Assembly (NCBI GenBank): GCA_963210315.1
Contig: OY723275.1
Location: forward strand, 2,170,001 to 2,234,000
Origin: Rhynchopus euleeides
Lineage: Eukaryota > Euglenozoa > Diplonemea > Diplonemida > Diplonemidae
Reading direction: 5' to 3'
DNA length: 64,000 nt
Positions within the stretch are counted from its first letter, which is position 1. Every line of letters starts with the position of its first letter. Below are positions 41,024-50,750 of this stretch, piece after piece. Under the pieces are notes generated by a model. It was not told the origin of the DNA. It did not search any database and worked only from the letters and a program-made list of their open reading frames with translations. The position numbers and the translations under genes were made by a program.

Positions 41024-43910
41024 ATGAACACACGCGCAAGGTCTCCAGCCCCCCGCGGGCGCTCCCCTGGGCCTGTGCGGGGCAGGTCCCCGACAGGCCG
41101 CTCACCCAAGCGGACCTTCAGGGAGCCCAGCCCTGGACACTCGGCTGCGCCTAGCGTGAGGCGCGAGCGCAGGAACAGCTACAGCAGCCATGCTTCGGGT
41201 GTTGGCGAGGTGCGGAGGCGCAGGTCCAGTGTCAGCCCAGTCCCGCCCATGCCGCGCGGTCGCACAGGGGCGAACGGAGAGTCGGAGATGGTGCGTGTGG
41301 TGTTGCGCGTGCGGCCCTTCAACGGTGCGGAGGAGGAGCAGAGTGCAGTGCCCTGCCTCATCCCCCCGCAGGACGACGAGGCGACAGGCGTGACATTCAT
41401 CGACCCGCGCGCGCAGTACGCCGATGACTACGACGATGAGGCGCACAACACATTCCACTTTGACCGCGTGTTCTACCCGCAGGACATCCACAACCCCCCA
41501 CGCGAGCTGCAGGACTCCGAGCAGCACGAGGTGTACCAGATGATCGGGCCGCAGTGCCTCACGAATCTCTTCGAGTCGTACAACTCGTGTGTCTTTGCCT
41601 ACGGGCAGACGGGGTCCGGGAAGACGCACACGATGATGGGGGGCATGGCGGAGGGGATCATTCCGCGCTTCTGCCGTGAGCTGCTGAGCAGGTATGAGGC
41701 GCTGCCGCAGGTCACGCAGCAGACAATCAAGCTGCAGGCGAGCTTCATCGAGATATACTGCGAGCACCTCTACGACTTGATGTGCGACGACACAGCGCAT
41801 AAGAAGCAGGGTTGGATCAAGCATGGCGACGGCAACACAGGGAGGCTGTCCTCAGACAACCGGCGCCGTCTGTCGCTGCGGCAGCATCCTGTGCATGGTC
41901 TGAGTGTTGCAGGTGCCACGACATTCTCCGTGTCGACGTATGGTGAGCTGGAGGCCATCGTGCAGCAGGGCATGGCGGCACGCTCCACGGCATCGACAAC
42001 AATGAACGACCAGTCGTCGCGCAGCCACGCAATGTTCCAGATCACGATGGAGATGCAGGTACCCAACCGCGAGCAGCGCCACGGCTTCCACCGCCGCGAG
42101 CAGGCAACCACATTCTCAACGGCGAGCATGCGCTTTGTGGATCTCGCGGGCAGCGAGAACCTCAAGAAGAGCGGGTCGAACGGCGACCGCATGCATGAGT
42201 CCATCCACATCAACACATCGCTGCTTGCGCTCCGCCGTGTGATCGACCAGCTCCTCGAGAAGGGCTCTGTGCCGGGGTACAGAGACTCAAAGCTGACGCG
42301 CCTCCTCTCTGATTGCCTGGGTGGCAACAGCAAGACGTGGTTCCTGGCGTGCGTCTCTCCGAGCCAGTTGAATGCCGAGGAGACGAAGAACACACTGCGG
42401 TACGCTGCCAAGGCCACGCGCATCGTGAACCACGTGTCGCGCAACATGGATGTCGGGGCTAGGATGGAAGAGGACCTCGTGCACCTGCGTGAGGAGCTGG
42501 CCCTCGCGCGTGGCTCTGAGGTCGAGGACCTGAAGACTCTGATCTCGCAGTACGAAGGGACGCTGTCGGATGTGCAGCAGGACATGGAGCGCATGAGGGC
42601 GAAGCAGGATGAGCAGCAGCGTGTGATGCGCGAGCAGCAGGACGAGGCGGAACGTGCCCTGGCGCAGGCGAAGCAGGAGATGGAGCTGTCGCTCCAGGAG
42701 GCATCCGAGAACAACCAACGCGCACGTGCAACACACACCGCAGAGATGCAACGCATCCAGCAGGAGGCAGAGCGCTTCCGGAAGAAGCTCGAGAGTAAAG
42801 AGGAGGCCATGGCGCTGCACACGCAGGAGCTTCAGAAGACCCGTGCCCTGGCGCAGGAGCGTGGTGCGGAGATGAAGCGAGTTGAGACGACACTCGCAGA
42901 GCAGGTGCGCCGCGCGGACGAGGAGAAGAAGGTGTGGGAGGAAATCGCCATGGACATGGAGCGCGACCTCATCACGCAGAAGCGACAGTATGCGCCATCA
43001 CACCCTTTTGCGCCCGCCTTTACTGTGGAGCCCACAGCTGCAAACCGCAACACACGTGGCTTATTCGCCTTTGTCCTGCACTGCCTTTCCGCATCGCACC
43101 ACCCACCACAGCTGGAAAGAGGCCAACGAGGAGACGACACGCCGCCACCAGGAGGCTATGGAGGCGCTGCGTGCAGAGCTCGTTGAAAATTTTCAACACG
43201 AGATGAAGGAGAAGGACGACGACCACGAGGAGCAGCTGTCGGACCTGAAGAAGCTGAACGAAGAGTACAAGGGGCAGGTCACCAGCCTCAACGATGAACT
43301 CGTCAAGCTGCGCCTGCAGCATGCGGCTGCCATGGCTGCACACGAGCAGAAGTACGAGAGGGAGCGGCGCGACTGGGACGAGGAGGCGGAGGAGATCCGC
43401 CGCATGCAGACGGAGGACAAGACACGCCTCGCCAGCGACGTGCGCGGCATGCGCATGGGCCTCGAGAGCGAGGTGCAACAGCGCCGCTCCGAAATCCAAG
43501 ATCTCAAGCGCCGCCACAAGGAGGACCTCCTCCGGGAGCGGGTGCGCGCCGAGAAGGCGCACACCATGCTTGCCGAGGCAGAGATCCGCGCGAACAACGT
43601 CGAGTCCAAGTTCAACACGATTGACAATGACATGCGCAACATGGAGGAGGTGCACGGCAAGGCACAACGCCTGGTCACGGCGGTGGAGGAGCGCGACTTC
43701 GAGGGGCACCAGGAGCTGATCAACCTCATGAAGGAGGTCTGCAACTGGGGGAAACAGCTGAAGTCGCTCCGCACCAACTTCACGTCTCTGGTGCAGCACA
43801 GGGGTCGTCCTGAGCACGAGGATTTTCTGCCGACGCAGCTTGAACCCGTTGACCCGTCGCAGGGGCGCCACAGGCGCAGCTGCAGCAGCCGTCGTCTTCG
43901 GAAGATGTGA
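41024..43910 (+). CDS. N-terminal-motor kinesin, 920 aa
   Basis: This is a microtubule motor ATPase. Exons are 41024-42987 and 43112-43910. The 124-base intron starts GTATGCGCC and ends CACCACAG, and splicing rejoins the coiled coil (ITQKRHWKEANEE). Residues 1-85 are basic and Ser/Pro-rich, with several RSP/RRXS sites for phosphorylation. The motor spans about 87-455: VRVVLRVRPFN, the P-loop GQTGSGKT (194-201), switch I NDQSSRSH, switch II DLAGSEN, HINTSLLALRRVIDQL, and YRDSKLTRLLSDCLGG. All nucleotide-binding motifs look intact. Long coiled coil follows (about 465-860), then a basic end (GRHRRSCSSRRLRKM). The subfamily cannot be assigned by eye. An unspliced reading would stop early at 43186 in Pro-rich sequence. 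Confidence 0.95.
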
Positions 43911-44633
43911 GAGGGGACATCCCGTGGGACTGTGTGAACCTCGAATGAAATGTCGGGCGAACTCCGACAAGTACCCTATGCGTTGAAACACAAACCACCC
44001 GTGTCATCGTGCCTTGCCCACGAGGGGGCAAGGCAGTCAGCTCGTTCCGTCGAGCCGGGAATAGGCTCCACCCCAATTTAGATTCCCACCCCCACCCCAA
44101 GATCCCACCCACCCACTCCCCCCGCTGCGACCCTTCTGTAGAATGTTCTTATCCGCGTTTTTTTAGCCATTTTCTCTCCTCCCTCCCCGTGTATTTTGCC
44201 GTCCCCCCTGTCCCGCCCCACCACCCCCCGCACACCCTCCCACGCTTGTTTTTTTTGCTCCTGTTCTTAATTTTTGAGCTTTTTGCTTTGCCCGAGCCAT
44301 GACATCCCAAAGGGGGTAGCGCCTGTGTCGGCGCGTAGAACGTAAAAATACCCCATTGCTGTTTCCCCGTGACATCATACATTCCTTTGTGTTTTGATCA
44401 TCTCCTCTCGCGAAGGCCCTGTCGTTGTGTTATCTTGTGGGAGCGGCGATGCAAACACAAAACGGAAAAGCAACAGAGCGCGGAGCGGAGCGCCGCCTTT
44501 CCTCTCGTTGTCCCTTCCGCGCAGAAGATAATGCAGCACAGGGCCGAGCCTGAGTTCCGCTTGTTGTTTGGCAGGCTCAACTGTGCTTGCGGCTAAGCTG
44601 TGCCGTGGCCCTCGCAAAACCACTTGATTGATA
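43911..44633. other. Intergenic, no gene seen
   Basis: No gene is supported. C-rich sequence lies at about 44070-44130 and 44185-44240, and moderately AT-richer DNA follows up to the MITE. Confidence 0.45.
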
Positions 44634-45001
44634 CCGTATTCGGAAAAATGCTGGAACGGATTTTTTCTGGAACGGAAAATAACTGGAACAAACCCGAGTT
44701 TTCGAAACTTGGAACATTATTCCGTTCCAGTATTTTTCCGTTCCAGAATTAGAATATGGGGGAAATTGGCGGGTACTTGTCAGTTTTTCGGACACATGTC
44801 CGAAATCCCACCTCACCCCACCCCATGCCATGGTGGAGGATGGTGGGCCAGCATACCCTTGGGAAAGTACCCGACTCCCAGAAAACGGCCAAGTCCGCGC
44901 AGACCCCCCAGAACAATTCTGGAACGGAAAATAACTGGAACAAATGGGGTCTCGGCTGGAACTTGGAACATTATTCCGTTCCAGTATTTTTCCGAATACG
45001 G
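44634..45001. mobile_element. TA-flanked MITE, 368 bp, CCGTATTCGG termini
   Basis: Inverted ends begin CCGTATTCGGAAAAAT at both sides and continue to CTGGAACGGA with one mismatch over about 27 bases. TA lies directly outside each end (44632-44633 and 45002-45003). Subterminal TGGAACGG and TTCCGTTCCAG words are repeated in both orientations, so the element can fold on itself. It has no coding capacity. The first bases of its ends (CCGTAT) and its TGGAACG words are shared with the two elements at 47.5 and 47.9 kb, which suggests related families using one transposase. Confidence 0.82.
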
Positions 45002-46377
45002 TATCTCTTGGTGTGTCGAGGAACAACGTAAAAACTACGGGGTTTGGCGCACAAACAACGCCTTACCTCTTATTCAGGGGACTGCAGACCTCGGAGATTC
45101 ACCAAGCGCTCTGAAAGACGTCTTTACATCAAGAGGCCAGACTCATTCTCAGGCGAGAGTGTGGAATTGTCAAATCATCGTGCGTGTGAAGTGTAGGAGT
45201 CGTCGATGAGAGAGAGGGAAGGCCAATGAAGTGGATTATCTTCTTTATTCGCAGCTGTCCAATCCAGGCTGCGTGACCACCAGCCCCCAGAGGGCCACTC
45301 TGGTTTCTTCATAACAGCAACCCTGATCTTATCTTTCAACGGCAACGCCTGTTTCTCGCCTTGCCAGCTGCACTGCTGTTGCTTGTTGTGGTTTTGCTGT
45401 GCAGCGCCTGGGGGGTCGACGTTGCGCCTTTCTTCATTCGCTCCACTCTCTCCATCACCAAAGCCCCCCGCGCGTACACCGCCCCTCCCCTTCCCCTTTG
45501 GCAAACATACATATGTACGCAGCGTTGTTTGCTTCCCATAACCCCACCCCCCCTACCCGCCTCCTCCCAAGCCCCCCTACACCCTGGGGACTGTAAGCCA
45601 AGCCACACAGCTTTAAGACCACCCCAACCCTCATCCCGCCCCGTAGATGCACCCCCTCCCGACCACCACCTGTCTCTCTCTCTCTCTCTCTTCTCTTCTC
45701 TTCCCTCTCCCTCTGGCAGGTGCAAGCCACACTCGGGAGAATGGAGATATCACTGTGTGTACAGTGATGCCACATCAAAAGAGTGGGTGTTGCATGGCAT
45801 ATCATAACAGCGGTGTGCTGCACTACTCTCTCTGTGCAAAAATAAAAGATTCGCGTGTGTTGGGTAAACTCCAGGGGAGGTTTCTTTTTTATCAGCAATT
45901 GTGGGGGGGGGGCGTTGTCATTCCTGCACCCGTTTGCTTTTCTTCCGGCATTTTTTTTGTCCGCACCCATTCGCTTCCTTCAGTTGCTCAAAAAAAATAT
46001 ACAAACCACCTTGCAGGATATCACAAACCCAGATGGTGCTGGCTTTGCTGCCGCAAGCACCACCGCCCGGCACTGTCGGGTTGGGGTGATGTGCTGTAGT
46101 CATATCCTTGCCATGGCCCAAAGTGTTCGTCCCTAACAAGATCACGCGACACAAACTCTGGTTTCAAAAAAGGCACGCACACGCACACACACTCACCTGG
46201 GACCACCACCCCCCAATTGTTCTCGCCTCTTTCCCGCCACCCTCCAAAGGCCTTAGGTCTCTCCTCTGCATTCGCACTGGGTTCTACTGCACCCCCTTCC
46301 GCCTTCTGGAGGGTGGGCGGCCATTTCTGCCGAGGCCTCGCGCTCTCTGTCGGGCAGCGCATGTGCGTTCGCCCCAA
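45002..46377. other. Intergenic, no gene seen
   Basis: No gene is supported. A CT-rich microsatellite lies at about 45671-45706. A word near 45166-45172 (AGTGTGGAA) recalls the retrotransposon core but diverges after that. Confidence 0.4.
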
Positions 46378-46888
46378 CACGGTGGGATCTTGTAAATTTT
46401 ACATGTATAACTACAAGTATATACATGTATTATACATGTATAATACTTGCATGTCAACTATTATACATGTATAATACATGTCAATGCCTGAAATATACAT
46501 GTAAAATACATGTATATCAAGTAAAAATACAAGTATAATACTTGCATGTCAACTATTATACTTGTATTTTTACTTGATATACATGTATTTTACATGTATA
46601 TTTCAGGCATTTACATGTATTTTACATGTATAATACTTGTCATGCAAGTATTATACATGTAAAATACTTGCATGACAAGCAGTGGTTACGCTCCGCATGC
46701 GGAACATGCGGATTTCCGTAGGGTATTTTTTTTGGCGAAATCCGTACGTACGGTTTCCACATGCGGATTTCCGCATGTGCCTGGGTAATTTTCCCCGCCC
46801 CCCCCTCCGAACGTCAACCAAGCGTCAACCCATATACACTGGGGCGACGCTAACCTAGCGTTACACCGGGTCGATGAGAGGTTTTGCA

Positions 46889-47124
46889 GGAACAGATGTT
46901 CACTACCGTGGCCTCCGGCGGCTGGGGGGCTCCGCCCCCCAGACCCCCCTGTAGTGTGCGTCTCGTACTCCGATCTCATAAGGTCAGGGAATCCAACCAC
47001 TCCAGTAGTCTCAGTAGGACGCAGCCAATTCACACAGAATCTGTACGTCCACAATGAACAGATGTTCACTACCGTGGCCTCCGGCGGCTGGGGGGCTCCG
47101 CCCCCCAGACCCCCCATGTAGCGT
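46889..47124 (+). repeat. Duplicated GC-rich hairpin motif
   Basis: Two direct copies (about 46891-46954 and 47057-47118) of AACAGATGTTCACTACCGTG are each followed by a GC-rich palindrome of the form CTGGGGGGC TCC GCCCCCCAG and then ACCCCCC. The copies are nearly identical, 166 bases apart, and lie in the core of the long-inverted-repeat element. Each can form a very stable stem-loop. Confidence 0.85.
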
Positions 47125-47507
47125 GTGCCCGTCTAGTGACCATGTCCTGGGTGGGTGCCGTCTGCAATAATTTTCAACTGAAAAAAACGGCACGTGCGGT
47201 TTTCCGTATGTAATTGTTTTTGCGTTTCCAAAACTGCGTAACCACTGATGACAAGTAAAATACATGTATAATACTTGCATGACAAGTAAAATACTTGCAT
47301 GCAAGTAAAATACATGTATTTTACTTGCATGCAAGTATTTTACTTGTCATGCAAGTATTTTACATGTATAATACTTGCATGACAAGTATTATACATGTAA
47401 AATACATGTAAATGCCTGAAATATACATGTAAAATACATGTATATCAAGTAAAAATACAAGTATAATAGTTGACATGCAAGTATTATACTTGTATTTTTA
47501 CTTGATA

Positions 47508-47852
47508 CCGTATACGTAAATATTATGGAACGTAAATATTATGGAACGGGCCCATTTTTGGCCGGTCCGTTCCATAATATTTACGTTCCATAATATTTAC
47601 AGGGCCAGTTGGGGACTCGGTGGTGAGGACGGCTTGCGTCAGGAATCGCGCGAAAAGTGCACGAGTAGGTCCCGTCAGGGACTCTGTATGCCGTCCGATC
47701 ACCTGGTCCAAGTCCCCGAGTCGCAGAAAGCCCTGTAAATATTATGGAACGAAAAAAATCTGGAACGCCAACCCACCAGCGTTCCAAAATATTTACGTTC
47801 CATAATATTTACGTTCCATAATATTTACGTTCCAAAATATTTACGTATACGG
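47508..47852. mobile_element. Nested MITE copy 1, 345 bp, TA-flanked
   Basis: The ends are inverted repeats beginning CCGTATACGTAAATATTATG. TA lies directly outside both ends (47506-47507, 47853-47854). It interrupts the right arm of the surrounding long-inverted-repeat element. Removing it with one TA restores TTGATATACATG, which matches the complementary site in the left arm. Subterminal blocks repeat TAAATATTATGGAACG. The interior is about 130 bases of GC-rich unique sequence with no ORF of note. Confidence 0.9.
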
Positions 47853-47888
47853 TATACATGTATTTTACATGTATATTTCAGGCATATA

Positions 47889-48218
47889 CCGTATACGTAA
47901 ATATTATGGAACGTAAATATTATGGAACGGGCCCATTTTTGGCCGGTCCGTTCCATAATATTTACGTTCCAAAATATTTACAGGGCCAGTTGGGCCACTC
48001 GGTGGTGAGGACGGCTTGCGTCAGGAATCGCGCGAAAAGTGCACGAGTAGGTCTCGTCAGGGACTCTGTACGCCGTCCGATCACCTGGTCCAAGTCCCCG
48101 AGTCGCAGAAAGCCCTGTAAATATTATGGAACGAAAAAAATCTGGAACGCCAACCCACCAGCGTTCCATAATATTTACGTTCCATAATATTTACGTTCCA
48201 AAATATTTACGTATACGG
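47889..48218. mobile_element. Nested MITE copy 2, 330 bp, TA-flanked
   Basis: This has the same ends and the same interior as copy 1 with only scattered differences (for example GTCCCGTC against GTCTCGTC, and one missing TTCCATAATATTTACG unit near the right end). TA flanks both sides (47887-47888, 48219-48220). It also lies in the right arm of the long-inverted-repeat element, 36 bases from copy 1 and in the same orientation. Confidence 0.9.
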
Positions 48219-48323
48219 TACATGTATTATACATGTATAATAGTTGACATGCAAGTATTATACATGTATAATACATGTATATACTTGTAGTTATACATGT
48301 AAAATTTACAAGATCCCACCGTG

Positions 48324-49357
48324 AAGCAGCCCCCCCCCCCCCCCCCTGCAGGTAGCGGAATCCAAAACCCGCAAACCCGCTCGGGCAGTCGCGAAGAAAT
48401 CACCCCCCCCCCTCTTTGGAGCAAAGCCCCCTCATCAGGGAGGCCGGGACACCCACAACCGAGACACGGCGGCGCCAGAAACTCCGCGCGCCGTCGCTTC
48501 AAACCCTTTCCAGCCCACCCCGGCCTCAGCCCCCTCAGCAGGGTATTGTCTCGACACCGTAGCACGGTCCTCACCCCAATCCCCATCCGCCCGTTCGCCC
48601 AATTTGCCCGCCCCCTGTTGTGCGGCGCCCTTGCTGCACACTGGGGGGTTGGCATGTTGTCAAGATTTACCCCCCCCCCCTTTTTTTGCAGCTTTTCAAG
48701 AAATGGCAGTGGGAGGGGCTTTTCGCTCTCTCAGAAATGTAGAAATCTGAAATGGCCAAAAAAAATAGTGATCTGCTCTGCGTGTGTATGTGCCTCACGG
48801 GACCCGTTCACAAAGTGGCGAGGTGTGGACAGTCTTGGCACGCACAGTGGACACAAAGGTGAAACGCTCCCCCAGCATTTTCAAACCCTCGTAGAGAGCG
48901 ATGGCTCCTCGCGTCGTTCCCGCTGTGCTGAGGAGAACGTGGCTTGGGCTGGGCGACTAGAATGAAGAATGAACGGAGTGGGGGGGTGGGGGTGGTCGAG
49001 GCGAGCCATGGTGCAGGGCTGCTGCCGAGGCACGCGTCCCTCCCCCCAAAAAAAGATTTCACCGGTCCTTTTTCCTGGGAGAGCGGCCTCCCATACATCA
49101 CATTTCCCCCCATCCCACCCCCCACCACCCCCACCTCCACGCGGTGTTAACGAAGGAGTTCAGTTCCGAGCTGAGTGTCGCCCCCACCTCCGATTCGAAT
49201 CCCGTCTCATTTGCCTTTTGAACTGGGTTTTGCTGTTGTCTAATTCACCCCCCCCCCCCCCCATCCACTCCACCAATTCACCTGCCACCTGCCACTGATC
49301 ACGACAATGCGTGCATGATTCACTTACCCCCTCCACTCAGGTACACAGCCTGTTGGG
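48324..49357. other. Intergenic, acceptor region of the La gene
   Basis: No gene is supported. It starts with a 17-18-base C run next to the transposon end. A CT/CA-rich stretch ends CTCCACTCAG (49340), 18 bases before the La start with no intervening ATG. Confidence 0.5.
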
Positions 49358-50508
49358 ATGACTGATGCTGATAAGTCCGAGAAGGCCGGCAAGGTGGTGC
49401 GCTTTGTGAAGCAGGCGCTGTCTGATGACCACCTGAAGCGGTTTAACTTCTGGGGGACCTGCGTCGCTGAGTGCGGCGGCGCTGTGGGCTTCAGCGAGCT
49501 CTCGCAGTTTGCAGAGTTCGAGTCGCTTGTCAGCTCTGAAGACGAGTTCCTCTCGCTCCTCAGCCTGGACAGCGGAGACCTGCAGCGGGAGGGGCAGCGT
49601 GTCCGCCTGAAGCAGCAGCCGACGGACGCGACCCACCTCAACATCCGCCCCATCCACGAGGACTGCCCCAACGATGACCTGAAGGCGTTCTTCGCACAGC
49701 ACGGCGAGATCTACAATGTGACACGCTTCACAGGTCCAAACAAGCGGCAGGTGGTCCTCACTGTCTCCAAAAGTGTCGCAGACGCAGTGCTGAAGGGCAC
49801 CGATTCGACACGCGCGCCCTCAGGCGAAGCTTCGTGCCCTTTGACGAAGCGGTGGATGCCGCCCCTGCACATCATCCGTGTCGAGTCTGTGAAGCCGTTG
49901 TCCCTCGGGAAGAAGGAAGGCAAGGAGGGGCAGGACAGCAGGTCGTCTGTGAAGGATGGGATGATTCTCAAGCTGCAGGGTGGTGGGTTCGCGACGCGGA
50001 CGAGTGTGCATGATATTGGCGGGTTCCTTCAGAACAAGTACTGCCCCAGCCGGCAGTTCTACTTCATCGACTACTGCGATGAGGCGCGTGACAGCGTCTA
50101 TGTGGGGTTCAGCTCACAGGAGGCGCTGCGGATGACCCGCAACAACATTGTTGCCAACCCGCTTCCGATCGGGGGGCACCCCTTTCGCATCGAGAAGCTT
50201 TCGAAACAAGAGGAGGCGAAGGCGAAGGGGCGCATGGCGCAGTGGATCGAGCAGCGTGCCCAAGAAAAGGCGCAGCGCGTTTCTGAAAAGCTCAAGAGAA
50301 AGCGGGGTGACGGAGAGGGGTCGCGTTTCCAGACTAAGGTATGCAGAGCTTTGGCAGAAGAACGTTATCCCTGCGCACAGTAGCTTGCACCGTTCGTACA
50401 AGGGAGAAGAACGGGCCTCAAGTCAAGAGCTTTTTTTTCGCATGAATGGCAACTCAATAACTCAACTCAACACGACAGGAAAATGCGGATGAAGACGACT
50501 TTGCGTAG
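49358..50508 (+). CDS. La-type RNA-binding protein, 336 aa
   Basis: La proteins bind the 3' oligo-U of new RNA polymerase III transcripts and help tRNAs and other small RNAs to mature. Exons are 49358-50338 and 50479-50508. The 140-base intron starts GTATGCAG and ends CACGACAG, and splicing is phase 0, adding only ENADEDDFA. Residues about 10-86 are a La motif (KVVRFVKQALSDDHLKRFNF, VGFSELSQFAEFESL, LQREGQRVRLK). An RRM follows at about 92-175 (THLNIRPIHEDC, DLKAFFAQHGEIYNVTRF). A second RRM, xRRM-like, lies at about 205-300 (FYFIDYCDEARDSVYVGFSS, then HPFRIEKLSKQEEAKAKGRM). The C terminus is basic. Genuine La is more likely than LARP7 on length and context, but this is not certain. Confidence 0.85.
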
Positions 50509-50750
50509 ATCGGCATATGTGTGGCCAACACATCGGATGATGCTCGGCAGACACGGGGCAGGACGAGGCTGGTCAGCCTCGTCACCGAGTAGAGTGCTGG
50601 CCCTTCTACTCCTGGTGATCCTTGTGCCCCCATCCGCCCCCAGCCCCACCCCATCCCCAGCCACCCCCGCTTGCTTTTAGGATGCACTACCGAGCAGTGC
50701 CCCATAGCGCCCAGAACAACCCACCCCACAGGCTGCAGTTAAACCATGCT

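Larger units (their letters stand above)
46378..48323. mobile_element. Long-inverted-repeat element with palindromic ACATGT/TGCATG arrays, 1,946 bp
   Basis: The outer 104 bases at each end (46378-46481 and 48220-48323) are a perfect inverted repeat beginning CACGGTGGGATCTTGTAAAT. The inverted arms continue inward to GCAGTGGTTACGC-like sequence near 46691 and 47236, so the left arm is about 314 bases. The right arm has about 409 bases once two inserted MITEs are subtracted. The arms consist almost wholly of short palindromes (ATACATGTAT, CTTGCATG, TTTTACATGTA). The AT-rich arms contrast sharply with the GC-rich host. The core (about 46692-47235) has two copies of a GC-rich hairpin and short CATGCGGATTTCCG repeats. 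No transposase is visible. Flanking AA on both sides could be a 2-base target duplication but is weak evidence. Confidence 0.85.

Noticed and set aside
45160..45185. Another retrotransposon core near AGTGTGGAATTGTCAAATC
   Set aside because: Only the first nine bases match the core, and the neighbouring a and b parts cannot be aligned with confidence.
48321..48965. 215-codon ORF beginning MKQPPPPPPA
   Set aside because: It begins inside the transposon end, runs through a C homopolymer, has no domain and no acceptor-like context.
49180..49215. tRNA-like T-loop (GATTCGAATCCCG)
   Set aside because: The bases on both sides cannot form the T stem, and no anticodon or D arm can be placed upstream.
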